Of a stretch of DNA of 64,000 nucleotides, positions 1-8,819 are shown piece by piece. The position numbers and the translations under genes are program-made. The stretch is taken from assembly GCA_041747855.1 (NCBI GenBank), contig JBGTEJ010000055.1:90274-154273 (forward strand). Reading direction: 5' to 3'. The DNA comes from ZC4RG35 sp041747855 (GTDB lineage: Bacteria > Actinomycetota > Acidimicrobiia > Spongiisociales > ZC4RG35). Below the pieces are notes generated by a model. The model was not told where the DNA came from, ran no database searches, and was given only the letters and a program-made list of their open reading frames with translations. Numbering within the stretch: position 1 is the stretch's first letter; each line of letters begins with the position of its first letter.

Positions 1-1
1 C

Positions 2-115
2 ATCGACCCGACCAGCCCCACTTACGATGAGGGTCCTGCCGAGGATGCAGTTGCGAGACTCATCGCCTTCTTCAAGACGACCCTGCCCCCAGCTGAGATC
101 GAAGAACTCGGGTGA
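2..115 (+). CDS. C-terminal end of a dienelactone-hydrolase-like protein (partial)
   Basis: An open frame enters from the left edge and stops with TGA at 113-115, leaving only the last 37 residues. The tail has a tyrosine-aspartate-glutamate stretch followed by an amphipathic helix containing AVARLIAFFKTTLP. This resembles the end of dienelactone hydrolase family alpha/beta hydrolases, where a similar helix follows the catalytic histidine. No catalytic residue lies inside the window, so the family is an inference from a short tail and any alpha/beta hydrolase would fit. It converges on the biotin ligase gene with a 15-base gap. Confidence 0.45.
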   Translation: MDPTSPTYDEGPAEDAVARLIAFFKTTLPPAEIEELG

Positions 116-130
116 GCTCAGCCACCCGAC

Positions 131-781
131 CTATCTGACATGTCTCACCGCACCCGATGGAATGACACGCGTCCCTTCCGGGGTCTCCACTACGAGGGCG
201 CCGCTCCGGTCCAGACCGATGACCTGGCCCCGACCCGACGGCTCCCAGGTGATTTCACGCCCGAGAGTCGCACAACTCGCGATGTACTCATCCCTCGGCC
301 AACCAGTGTCGTCGATGAGACGCATCATCTCGGCGCCCCACAACGCCCCCAATTCGATATGCAGATCAGTACCAGGATCATCCGTGAAGAGACTCCCGTA
401 GCCATCAGGCGGTCCCGGCCACCAGAGGTTGATCCCGATCCCGATCAAAACCAAGTGGCTGGAACGTTCGACCAGGATTCCCCCGACCTTGGACTCGCCT
501 TGCATCAGGTCATTGGGCCACTTGAGCTGGATGTTGTCGATCACCCGGCATGCGGCCACACCGGCCATTAGCGAAAACGGGCGATCGTCCTCGCCCACAC
601 CCGCGGCCAGAGAGACGGCCAGTGCCCGAGGCGCGGTCTCCCAAGTCGCACCCGAACGTCCTCGACCTGCAGACTGCTCGGCGGCGATCACGAGCAAGGG
701 GAGTCTTTCGAACTCGGCCCGCGCCACATCCTGGGTAGAGGGCACCCGCTCCAACCTGATCTGTATATAGGGTGTAGCCAT
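131..781 (-). CDS. birA: Biotin--[acetyl-CoA-carboxylase] ligase, monofunctional
   Basis: This 216-residue enzyme activates biotin with ATP and attaches it to the lysine of biotin carboxyl carrier domains in the cytoplasm. Visible motifs are the substrate-serine region VPSTQDVAR near the N-terminus, the adenylate-binding loop SAGRGRSGATW, the catalytic-lysine segment LKWPNDLM and KVGGILVE. There is no N-terminal winged-helix domain, so it is the non-repressor class of ligase. A Shine-Dalgarno-like GGGAG at 787-791 supports the ATG at 779-781. It is divergent from the carboxylase beta subunit with only 11 bases between annotated starts. Its likely client is the biotinyl lysine of the carboxylase alpha subunit two genes away. 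Confidence 0.92.
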   Translation of the reverse strand: MATPYIQIRLERVPSTQDVARAEFERLPLLVIAAEQSAGRGRSGATWETAPRALAVSLAAGVGEDDRPFSLMAGVAACRVIDNIQLKWPNDLMQGESKVGGILVERSSHLVLIGIGINLWWPGPPDGYGSLFTDDPGTDLHIELGALWGAEMMRLIDDTGWPRDEYIASCATLGREITWEPSGRGQVIGLDRSGALVVETPEGTRVIPSGAVRHVR

Positions 782-792
782 ATCGGCTCCCG

Positions 793-2376
793 GTGAGTCT
801 GACAGGCGGAGGATACGGAGGAGTCTTGGGTACCGAGGCGCGCATTGAGCAACTGAGAGAACTCCGGGAACAGGCCCTCAACTCGGGGAACCAGCGCGCC
901 GTCGCCCGGCAGCACGAGGCTGGCAAACTGACCGCAAGGGAGAGGATCGATGCCCTTCTCGACCATGACTCGTTTCAGGAGATCGACCAGTTCGTACGAC
1001 ACCAGACGACCGGGTTCGGTATGGAGGAGAGAAAGCCCCTTGGCGACGCCGTGGTCACCGGCTATGGGACCATCGAAGGTCGTCCTGTGTTCGTGTTTGC
1101 GGAGGACTTCACCGTTTTTGGTGGGAGTCTGGGGAAAGTTGTCGCCGACAAGATATGCAAGATTCTCGATCTTGCCTTGGAGACCGGGACTCCCGTCATC
1201 GGCTTGAAAGACTCAGGCGGTGCACGTATCCAGGAGGGTGTAGCCGCTCTGGACGGGTACGGACGCATCTTCGAACGCAACGTCCGGGCCTCAGGGGTGA
1301 TACCCCAGATCTCGGTGATCATGGGGCCTTGCGCGGGAGGGGCGGTCTACTCCCCCGCTCTCACCGACTTCGTCTTCCAGGTTGACCAGACCTCACATAT
1401 GTTCATCACAGGGCCTGACGTGATCAAGGCTGTGACAGGGGAAGACGTGACGATGGAAGATCTCGGGGGTGCGATGACCCACGCAACCAAGTCAGGTGTT
1501 ACCCACTTCGTTTACCCGAACGGGCCTGACACCCTTGAAGCGGTCAGGTACCTCATGTCGTTCCTACCCAAGAACAACATGGAGATGCCCCCGTACTTTG
1601 CACCGGCCGACCGTCCGGACCGGATCGACAACTCTCTCGACGGGCTCATCCCCGACTCAGCCAGCCAACCGTACGACATGAAGAAGGTCGTGGAGACAGT
1701 CCTGGACGATGGCGAGTTCTTCGAGATCAACGAGCGGTGGGCCGGGAACCTGGTCATCGGTCTGGGCCGTCTCGACGGGCATACGGTTGGAATCGTCGCC
1801 AATCAACCGGCCGTCCTGGCGGGGACACTCGACATCGAGGCTTCGGAAAAGGGCGCTCGATTCGTCAGGTTCTGTGATGCCTTCAACATCCCTCTGCTCA
1901 CCTTCGTCGACGTGCCGGGATTTCTTCCCGGGGTCGACCAGGAACAAGGTGGGATCATCCGCCACGGGGCCAAGCTCCTATACGCCTACTGCGAGGCAAC
2001 AGTCCCACGTCTCACTGTCATCACCCGGAAGGCCTACGGAGGGGCTTACCTGGTGATGAATTCGCGAGGCATCCGAGCCGACATGGTCTTTGCCTGGCCC
2101 TCGGCTGAGATTGCGGTCATGGGAGCCCAGGGCGCGGTCAACATCATCCAGCGTCGGGACATCGAGGCCGCCGAGGAACCCGAATCGAAGCGGGCCGAGC
2201 TGATCGCGGACTATGAGACCAAATTCAACAACCCATACATTGCTGCCGAATTGGGTCTCGTCGACGAGGTTATCGAGCCGAGAGAAACCCGGGTCAAGCT
2301 GGTGCGAGCGCTGGACATCCTGCGTACCAAACGAGAGGTCATGCCCCCGAAGAAGCATGGGAATGGCCCGCAATGA
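793..2376 (+). CDS. pccB: Acyl-CoA carboxylase beta (carboxyltransferase) subunit, propionyl-CoA carboxylase type
   Basis: About 527 residues, the usual size for the carboxyltransferase half of actinobacterial acyl-CoA carboxylases, which moves CO2 from carboxybiotin to acetyl- or propionyl-CoA. It carries two crotonase-like halves. The N-terminal half has the oxyanion-hole segments DSGGARIQEG and GPCAGGAVYSPA; the C-terminal half has VDVPGFLPG and the second loop RKAYGGAYLVM. The start is uncertain. GTG at 793 lacks a ribosome site, while TTG at 826 has GGAGGAG at 817-823 only two bases upstream. The gene is followed 55 bases later by the biotin carboxylase subunit, so the pair is likely co-transcribed. 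Acetyl- versus propionyl-CoA preference cannot be read from the sequence alone. Confidence 0.9.
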   Translation: MSLTGGGYGGVLGTEARIEQLRELREQALNSGNQRAVARQHEAGKLTARERIDALLDHDSFQEIDQFVRHQTTGFGMEERKPLGDAVVTGYGTIEGRPVFVFAEDFTVFGGSLGKVVADKICKILDLALETGTPVIGLKDSGGARIQEGVAALDGYGRIFERNVRASGVIPQISVIMGPCAGGAVYSPALTDFVFQVDQTSHMFITGPDVIKAVTGEDVTMEDLGGAMTHATKSGVTHFVYPNGPDTLEAVRYLMSFLPKNNMEMPPYFAPADRPDRIDNSLDGLIPDSASQPYDMKKVVETVLDDGEFFEINERWAGNLVIGLGRLDGHTVGIVANQPAVLAGTLDIEASEKGARFVRFCDAFNIPLLTFVDVPGFLPGVDQEQGGIIRHGAKLLYAYCEATVPRLTVITRKAYGGAYLVMNSRGIRADMVFAWPSAEIAVMGAQGAVNIIQRRDIEAAEEPESKRAELIADYETKFNNPYIAAELGLVDEVIEPRETRVKLVRALDILRTKREVMPPKKHGNGPQ

Positions 2377-2431
2377 CGTCTGCTTCGCTCGCTGCCGGCC
2401 CTTGCTGCTCCCCCCGTCTCGCAGTTAGGTC

Positions 2432-4162
2432 ATGAAGAGCCTTCTGATCGCGAACCGGGGTGAGATTGCGGTGAGGGTCATCCGCACCGCCCGCGAGATG
2501 GGCTTGAGGACCATTGCCATCTACTCCGAGCTAGACCGCGACGCCCGACATGTTTCTCTCGCGGATGAAGCCTGGAATGTCGGTCCAGCACCAGCTGCCG
2601 AGAGCTATCTGAACCAACGACGCATCCTGGAGATCGCAAAGGAGTCGAGAGCCGACGCGATCCACCCGGGCTACGGATTCCTTTCCGAGAATCCAACTTT
2701 TGCAAAGGCTGTTGCCGATGCCGGGATCATCTGGGTGGGGCCACCTGCCTCGGCGATCGAGGCTATGGGAGACAAGATCACATCGAGAAGGAACGCAGAG
2801 CTCTACGGCGTCCCAACCGTTCCTGGGATCACCGACCCGGTCACCAGTGTCGCTGAGGTCGCAGAACTCGCCGAGAGGTTCGGGTACCCCATCGCCATTA
2901 AGGCCGCCCACGGAGGTGGAGGCAAAGGGCTGCGTGTGGTCACCCAAGATTCGGAACTGCAGGAGGCCTTCGAAGGTGCTCGCCGGGAGGCCGACGCCTA
3001 CTTCGGGAACCCGGCCGTCTATGTCGAGCGATATCTCGAGAGACCCCGGCATGTCGAGGCCCAGATCCTCTTCGACTCTCATGGCAACGGCATCTTTCTC
3101 GGTGAACGTGACTGCTCGGTCCAGAGAAGACATCAGAAGCTGATCGAGGAAACACCATCCCCGGGACTCACCGTCAAGCAGCGTCGGGCCCTGAGCAAGG
3201 CCTCGCTGGCCGCGGGCAGGTCATGTGGATATGTCAATGCCGGTACCGTCGAGTTTCTGCTCGACCGGTCAGGTGACATCTTCTTCCTGGAGATGAACAC
3301 CAGACTCCAGGTCGAACACACCGTCACCGAGATGGTGACCGGTCTCGACTTGGTCGAATGGCAGATCCGCATCGCGTCCGGGGAAGCTCTCGACATGACC
3401 GAAGTGACACCCAAAGGACATGCGATCGAGTTCAGGATCAACGCCGAAGACCCTCACAACAGTTACTTGCCCACACCGGGGCAGGTGATCGAATGGGTCG
3501 AACCCGCAGGACCCGGGGTGAGGGTCGACTCCTGGATCACCCCGGGAACAGTGGTGTCCCAGTACTACGACAATCTGATGGCGAAGCTAGTGGTGTGGGG
3601 TGCGACCCGGGAAGCGGCAATCGCCCGGGGTCGGAGAGCTCTCGAAGAGTTCCAGGTGACGGGTGTCGAAACCACAATCCCAGCACACCTGGCGGTGCTC
3701 GATCATCCCGACTTCATAAACGGTGACCACCACACCAAGTGGATCGAGGAGGCGGTTCTGCTGGTACGCACCGTTCCACCGGCACCACCAGGTCTCGCGG
3801 AAGGCGAAGAGACCACCAAGAGGGACATCACGGTGGAGGTGAGTGGACGCCGCTTCCAGGTGTCGTACTGGGCCCCTGAGCCGGTATCAGCCGGGATCCC
3901 GCGTCGGCGCGCCCCCAAACTGGCGGCTCCGGGACCCAAAGGGAGCACTGATGGCGTGATCACCTCCCCGATGCAGGGGACCATCGTCAAGGTGCATGTT
4001 CGCGCCGGTCAACCGGTGAAGGCGGGAGAGCCGATATGTGTGCTCGAGGCCATGAAGATGGAGAACGAGGTGACCGCTCCGATTGGAGGGGACGTGGTCG
4101 ACCTGAGAGTGGAACCGGGTGACACTGTCACCGCGGGGCAGGTCATCGCCATCATCAGGTGA
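2432..4162 (+). CDS. Acyl-CoA carboxylase alpha subunit (biotin carboxylase plus biotin carboxyl carrier)
   Basis: This 576-residue protein couples ATP-dependent carboxylation of biotin to its own carrier domain and partners the beta subunit encoded upstream. The biotin carboxylase part spans roughly residues 1-445. It shows an ATP-grasp glycine-rich loop KAAHGGGGKGL, the bicarbonate and active-site stretch ERDCSVQRRHQKLIEE and FLEMNTRLQVEH. After a proline-rich linker, the last 75 residues form the carrier domain with the biotinyl motif EAMKMENEV; the modified lysine is about residue 542. The architecture matches AccA3/AccC-type actinobacterial alpha subunits at slightly shorter length. The neighbouring birA would biotinylate it. 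Confidence 0.93.
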   Translation: MKSLLIANRGEIAVRVIRTAREMGLRTIAIYSELDRDARHVSLADEAWNVGPAPAAESYLNQRRILEIAKESRADAIHPGYGFLSENPTFAKAVADAGIIWVGPPASAIEAMGDKITSRRNAELYGVPTVPGITDPVTSVAEVAELAERFGYPIAIKAAHGGGGKGLRVVTQDSELQEAFEGARREADAYFGNPAVYVERYLERPRHVEAQILFDSHGNGIFLGERDCSVQRRHQKLIEETPSPGLTVKQRRALSKASLAAGRSCGYVNAGTVEFLLDRSGDIFFLEMNTRLQVEHTVTEMVTGLDLVEWQIRIASGEALDMTEVTPKGHAIEFRINAEDPHNSYLPTPGQVIEWVEPAGPGVRVDSWITPGTVVSQYYDNLMAKLVVWGATREAAIARGRRALEEFQVTGVETTIPAHLAVLDHPDFINGDHHTKWIEEAVLLVRTVPPAPPGLAEGEETTKRDITVEVSGRRFQVSYWAPEPVSAGIPRRRAPKLAAPGPKGSTDGVITSPMQGTIVKVHVRAGQPVKAGEPICVLEAMKMENEVTAPIGGDVVDLRVEPGDTVTAGQVIAIIR

Positions 4163-4180
4163 AACCTTGGTAGCCGAGAA

Positions 4181-5542
4181 TCACTCGGCCGCCTCGGTGA
4201 TGGCCTCGGTCATCGAAGGATGGACCATCAGGGTTTCGAGGAGTGTCTGTGCCGTGACCCGGGCTTGTACTCCCAGCGCTATCACACCGATCAGTTCCGA
4301 GGCACGATGCCCGACGATGGTCCCACCCAGGACGACACCCGTGGCCGGGTCGGTGGTCACCTTCACAAAGCCACGCTCGAAGTGCTGGAGGACCGACCTG
4401 GCATTAGAAGCGAAGGGGACCTTGGTGGTCCGCACCTTCCGTCCGAGAGCGGCCGCATCGACATCGACGAGACCGACAGAAGCTATCTCGGGTTCGGTGA
4501 AAATGGCCTCGGCGACCTTGGTGTAATCGATCGGCTGTACCGGGAGATTCAGAGCATGGCGTGCAATCTTGCGTCCCTGCATCGACGCCACTGAACTCAG
4601 GAACATCTGCCCGGTGACGTCGCCAGCCGCATAGATGTTGGAAACTGAGGTTCGTTGAAACTCATCGACCGTGATGTAACCGCCAGCATCAACGGCTACT
4701 CCCGCCTCCTCGAGACCAAGGTCAGCCGAGAGTGGGTAGGACCCAACGGCCAAGAGGGCGTGTGAGCCGCTGATCCGTCGTCCGTCATCACAGATCACTA
4801 CGACCCCATCTGATCCCACTTCAATCCCTTCGGCCCTGGCACCGATGACCAGACGCACCCCACGTTCGAGGAAGTCGGCTTCGAGAACGGCTGCCACTTC
4901 AGCATCACGGTGGGGAAGTATCTGCTGGCGGGACACCACCAGGCTGACTTTGGACCCCATGCTCTCGAAGACGTGGGTGAACTCGACCCCGGTCACCCCA
5001 GAGCCGATGATCACGAGGTGCTCGGGAACCTCTTCCATGTGATAACAGTCCCTGGTGGTGAGGACCCGTAGGCCGTCGACCGGGGCCCAGTCTGGTCTTC
5101 TCGGGGAGGAGCCGGTCGAAATCATGGCCTTATCGAATCGGACGCGCCGCTCACCCGACTCGGTGTCGACGACGACTTCTTCGGGACTCAGGAAGCGGGC
5201 CGTCCCATTCGCGATATCGACGTTCTGGGAGCGGAGCAGTTCGACCCAATTCTCGGTGATGTCGGCGGTGATCTCCCTTATCCTGCTGGAGAGGACCTTT
5301 GAGTCGACAACACCTGGATCGTTGACCAAGCCAAGTTTGACCGCATTCCGCACCGACGTATGACGCAAAGCACTTGCGGCCATCGTCTTGGAGGGAATGC
5401 AGTCCCAGAGGTGGGCCGCCCCGCCAACGATGTCCTTTTCGACCACTGTGACTCTGGCCCCCTTCGAGGCGGCAACGGTCGCCGCTTGCGCACCCGCAGG
5501 ACCGGCACCGATGATCAGAAGCTGGGCGTGGGTGTTGCTCAT
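4181..5542 (-). CDS. lpdA: LpdA-like pyridine nucleotide-disulfide oxidoreductase family flavoprotein
   Basis: The 453-residue protein has the FAD fold of dihydrolipoamide dehydrogenases: an N-terminal dinucleotide-binding GAGPAGAQAA, a central NAD(P) loop IGSGVTGVEF, the second FAD motif YAAGDVTG and a C-terminal dimer domain ending HPSMTEA. The active-site segment reads GGAAHLWDCIPSKT. Only Cys48 remains, and the first cysteine of the redox pair is Ala43. Mycobacterium LpdA (Rv3303c), a quinone reductase, also lacks this cysteine, so quinone reduction is more likely than lipoamide oxidation. ATG at 5540-5542 is chosen because the FAD motif follows at once; a longer open frame to 5602 adds only an odd arginine/tryptophan-rich tail. 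It converges on the carboxylase gene. Confidence 0.85.
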   Translation of the reverse strand: MSNTHAQLLIIGAGPAGAQAATVAASKGARVTVVEKDIVGGAAHLWDCIPSKTMAASALRHTSVRNAVKLGLVNDPGVVDSKVLSSRIREITADITENWVELLRSQNVDIANGTARFLSPEEVVVDTESGERRVRFDKAMISTGSSPRRPDWAPVDGLRVLTTRDCYHMEEVPEHLVIIGSGVTGVEFTHVFESMGSKVSLVVSRQQILPHRDAEVAAVLEADFLERGVRLVIGARAEGIEVGSDGVVVICDDGRRISGSHALLAVGSYPLSADLGLEEAGVAVDAGGYITVDEFQRTSVSNIYAAGDVTGQMFLSSVASMQGRKIARHALNLPVQPIDYTKVAEAIFTEPEIASVGLVDVDAAALGRKVRTTKVPFASNARSVLQHFERGFVKVTTDPATGVVLGGTIVGHRASELIGVIALGVQARVTAQTLLETLMVHPSMTEAITEAAE

Positions 5543-5719
5543 CCGAGGCCAGAACGGTACCCGGAAACTTGACCCCCACCGGTACACCCAGGCTCTAGTC
5601 ACCCCACGAACACCAAGGTGAGTCCGAGGGTTTCTGTCGACCGCAGGTATCCTGAGGTCAGCGGTGGTCTCCTATCGGGAACTCGCCCCTATCCCCGAAA
5701 CGTCAGATACACGTCATAC

Positions 5720-8281
5720 ATGACCAGAAAAGCCCTGATCCATCAGGTTGAAGCGCGGGAGCGGCGAGGACGCTGGTTCGGCGCCCTTGCCACTCTCCTG
5801 TCGATGTCCCTTCTCCTCTCAGGTTGGGTCGGTCTCTTCGCGTTCTTGGGTGCCAACGCCGCCTATGGGACATTTGAGGAGCTCCAAGAGGAATGGGTGC
5901 CCGACGCCGCAGGAATGCAACTCAGCCTGCCCGACTTGAGCCGGGTGAGCCGGGTCTACGCCAACTCAGGTGAGGTGCTGGCCGAACTCCATGACGGTCG
6001 CAACTCGGAACCCCTTCCTTACAGCTCGATTCCCGACCTGGTGGTCCATGCTGTACTTGCCGCCGAAGATGCCGACTTCTTCGAGCATGAAGGTGTCGAT
6101 TTCTCGGCAATCCTCTCTGCCGCCATCGACAACCTGATCTACGACGTCACCCGAGGTGGCTCAACGATCACCCAGCAAGTAGTCAAGAACGTCTTCGTGG
6201 GGAACGAGATCAGCATCCGACGCAAGATCAATGAGGCCTTCATAGGAATGGAATTGGAGCGTCGGTTCCCCAAGGAGAGAATTCTCGAGCATTACCTGAA
6301 CTCGGTCTACTTCGGATCAGGGGCTTACGGGGTCAAGACGGCCTCCGAGGAGTTCTTCGACAAGCCCTTGGCCGAGCTCCGCGTCCATGAGGCAGCCGCC
6401 CTGGCGGTATTGGTCAGGAACCCAAGTCTGTACAACCCCAGGACTCGCCCCGAGATCACCCTCGAGCGCCGCAACAACGTCATCGATCAGATGCTGACCA
6501 AGGAGTGGATAACCGAAAGTCAGGCGGCTTCTGCGAAACGCCAGCCTCTCGGTGTCGTCGACCGGCCGTTGCGTCGAGGCCAGGCTGACCATGTCGTCGC
6601 GGAGGTCAAGAAACAGCTTCTCCACGGTGCCGAGTTCGCGTTCCTCGGTGCGACCTATGACGATCGTAAGAAAGCGCTTTTCGGATGTCCCGCTGACGAC
6701 GACACATGTGACGGTGGCGGAGGTCTCCAGGTTTACACCACCATCGACCTGAGACTCCAGGACGAAGCCAACCGGATCCTACAAGAGTGGCTCCCGCTTC
6801 TCCCCTACGAAGAGAACCTGGCGGCCTGTGCTGGTCTGTTCCCCGACTTCGAAGAGAAGCAAGCCTTCTACGCCGTCTACGCCGAGACTCACTCATGCAG
6901 GCCGACAGGTGCCATCAGCATGGTGGACAACCACACGGGAGCGGTGAAGGTGATGGCTTCCGGTCTCCCGTTCGACTTCAACCAGTTCGACCTGGCCATA
7001 CAGGGGCGACGTAACACCGGTTCTGCGGCCAAGGTCTTCGGTCTCGTGGCGGCCCTGGAGAACGGATATACCCTGGGCCATCAGTTCTCGGCGAGAAGCC
7101 CGATTCAGATCGAGTGCGAGTTCATCTGCTCCCCGGACGGGACCAACATCTGGACCGTACGCGGTGGGAGCTCGTCGGCAATGCTCAATCTCGATGCCGC
7201 GACCTATGCATCGACCAATGTGGTCTATGCCCAGATCTCCAATCTGGTGGGACCGGACAAGATCGTCGAGTCCGCCAGGCGGATGGGAATAACCGAAGCG
7301 CCGCTCAACCCCGTCCTCTCGATAGTCCTCGGTTCGTCCTCCGTGTCGACTCTGGAGATGGCCTCGGCCTATTCCAATTTCGCAACGAACGGTCTTCACG
7401 CAGATGACTACATCATCGACCGGATCGTCGACCACACCGGGTCGGTGATCTATCAGCATCAGGTAGAGCCCACCCAGATCGGTGATCCGGGTGTTTTCGC
7501 GGCGGCGCGAAGGTCACTGGAGAAGGTGCCCACCGTCGGCACGGGCACCAGGGCGAACATCCAGCGGCCGGCGGGCGGCAAGACCGGGACTCACCAGAGC
7601 TACTTCGATGCCTGGTATGTCGGGTTCACCCCGGAGTACTCAACTGCGGTTTGGGTGGGCTATGAGTCGGAGCAGATCGCACTTGCCAACGTCGTGATCA
7701 ACGAACAGCGATACAGCCAGGTTTTCGGCGGCTCCGTCCCCGCTCCGATCTGGGCAGAGTTCATGAGGGTCGTCACAGATGGGCTCCCCATCTCTCCATT
7801 CCCCGAAGACCCGCCGAATATCAGCGACTACCTGACCCCACCCGAGACGATCGTTCCCGTGGTAGTCGGCTATTCGAGGGCTGACGCAGAGAGAGTCCTG
7901 ACCGGGGCGTTCCTTACCCCCGTGATCGTCGAAGTCCCGTCGCTGGATCCTGTCGGTACCGTGGTCAGACAGTCGATCGCACCGGGAACCGTCGTGCCCC
8001 AGGGCACCGCCATCACACTGTATGTATCCAACGGGCAGGTCCCCACGGGAGCCTTGCCTTCCCTCCTCGGATTGACCATGACTGAGGCGCGTCTCAGGAT
8101 CGACGAATTCGAACTGCAGACAGGTGTCCGCATCCTTCTCATCGAGGAGGCCATCGATGTCACCAACCCCGATCATGTCGGGCGGATCATCGCTACCAAT
8201 CCCCCTCCGGGAACCGAGATCAATCAGTCCGCCACGATCATCGTCTCGGTGGGGGTGCTTGCGGCACCCGCAGAGCCCTAG
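5720..8281 (+). CDS. Class A penicillin-binding protein (glycosyltransferase-transpeptidase) with two PASTA domains
   Basis: About 853 residues. This membrane-anchored enzyme polymerises lipid II and crosslinks peptidoglycan. A basic N-terminus precedes one membrane helix at about residues 25-45. The glycosyltransferase domain has AAEDADFFEHEGVDF with Glu116 as candidate catalytic residue, GGSTITQQVVKN and RKINEAFIGMELE. The transpeptidase has the SxxK serine at Ser435 (GSAAK), an S-x-N motif in YASTNVV and KTG in GGKTGTHQSY (Lys621). Two PASTA repeats at about 707-772 and 776-845 probably sense muropeptides or lipid II. ATG at 5720 is preferred over an upstream GTG at 5618 because the short basic region before the helix then has a normal length. 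Confidence 0.93.
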   Translation: MTRKALIHQVEARERRGRWFGALATLLSMSLLLSGWVGLFAFLGANAAYGTFEELQEEWVPDAAGMQLSLPDLSRVSRVYANSGEVLAELHDGRNSEPLPYSSIPDLVVHAVLAAEDADFFEHEGVDFSAILSAAIDNLIYDVTRGGSTITQQVVKNVFVGNEISIRRKINEAFIGMELERRFPKERILEHYLNSVYFGSGAYGVKTASEEFFDKPLAELRVHEAAALAVLVRNPSLYNPRTRPEITLERRNNVIDQMLTKEWITESQAASAKRQPLGVVDRPLRRGQADHVVAEVKKQLLHGAEFAFLGATYDDRKKALFGCPADDDTCDGGGGLQVYTTIDLRLQDEANRILQEWLPLLPYEENLAACAGLFPDFEEKQAFYAVYAETHSCRPTGAISMVDNHTGAVKVMASGLPFDFNQFDLAIQGRRNTGSAAKVFGLVAALENGYTLGHQFSARSPIQIECEFICSPDGTNIWTVRGGSSSAMLNLDAATYASTNVVYAQISNLVGPDKIVESARRMGITEAPLNPVLSIVLGSSSVSTLEMASAYSNFATNGLHADDYIIDRIVDHTGSVIYQHQVEPTQIGDPGVFAAARRSLEKVPTVGTGTRANIQRPAGGKTGTHQSYFDAWYVGFTPEYSTAVWVGYESEQIALANVVINEQRYSQVFGGSVPAPIWAEFMRVVTDGLPISPFPEDPPNISDYLTPPETIVPVVVGYSRADAERVLTGAFLTPVIVEVPSLDPVGTVVRQSIAPGTVVPQGTAITLYVSNGQVPTGALPSLLGLTMTEARLRIDEFELQTGVRILLIEEAIDVTNPDHVGRIIATNPPPGTEINQSATIIVSVGVLAAPAEP

Positions 8282-8347
8282 AACGGCAAACAGTTCCCCT
8301 GCAGCATCGCGGTCTAGGCCAAAGTTTCGCGCCCTGACACACCACAC

Positions 8348-8377
8348 TTGACAGTAGTTAGCATTATTTAGTAGAAC
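8348..8377 (+). promoter_or_regulatory. Sigma-70-type promoter for a leaderless small gene
   Basis: A perfect -35 hexamer TTGACA at 8348-8353 is followed after 18 bases by TAGAAC at 8372-8377. The predicted transcript would begin at about 8383-8385, exactly at the GTG/ATG start of the next gene, implying a leaderless mRNA. This is the best -35/-10 pair I noticed in the window. The surrounding 100-base gap is otherwise empty and locally A+T-rich. Confidence 0.55.
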
Positions 8378-8384
8378 TTGGGTG

Positions 8385-8819
8385 ATGAGAGCAGAAGCGC
8401 CCGCAAGCGGCCAGTGTCGTCCTCCAACCACAACAGTCGCAGGGCAGGCGGGCGCTCCTCTCAGCCCGACCGTGAAGGTTCGGGCGACGATCCCGACGGT
8501 CCTTTCGACCGGCTCGGAGGGTTTCGACCCGAGCGATCCCTATGTGAGAAGATTCTGGGTGGCCGCCATAGGCCCGTCGGCGGTAGCCGAACTGCTGCGT
8601 GTGATCCGAGCGGCGGGAAGGGGAGAGGATGTGCGGCTACCCAGAAGTCTGCCGATGCTGTTGCGCGCCGGTCTCATCCAGGTGCTCGACGGAGCTCTGG
8701 TGGTGAAAGCCAAACTCCCTGAAGTGCCACTCGAGCTCCGCTGGCGTTTCACGCCAGCGCTCTCAGCAGAGCACACGCGATGGATGGCCCGAGTCGGTCG
8801 CGATGCTGGGCGGAACTAA
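8385..8819 (+). CDS. Small conserved-looking protein of unknown function
   Basis: About 144 residues with no signal peptide or membrane helix. The first 50 residues are proline/alanine-rich and probably disordered. A compact region follows with DPYVRRFWVAAIGPSAVAEL, then a basic helix, then LELRWRFTPALS near the end. I do not recognise the family with certainty; the second half looks like a small folded DNA- or protein-binding domain. A strong promoter lies immediately upstream. The GTG at 8382 or the ATG at 8385 would be the first codon of a leaderless message. The TAA stop overlaps the stop of the convergent flippase gene. Confidence 0.7.
   Translation: MRAEAPASGQCRPPTTTVAGQAGAPLSPTVKVRATIPTVLSTGSEGFDPSDPYVRRFWVAAIGPSAVAELLRVIRAAGRGEDVRLPRSLPMLLRAGLIQVLDGALVVKAKLPEVPLELRWRFTPALSAEHTRWMARVGRDAGRN

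Noticed and set aside
4181..5542. Annotation as dihydrolipoamide dehydrogenase (E3)
   Set aside because: The first redox cysteine is missing, so the E3 reaction is unlikely.
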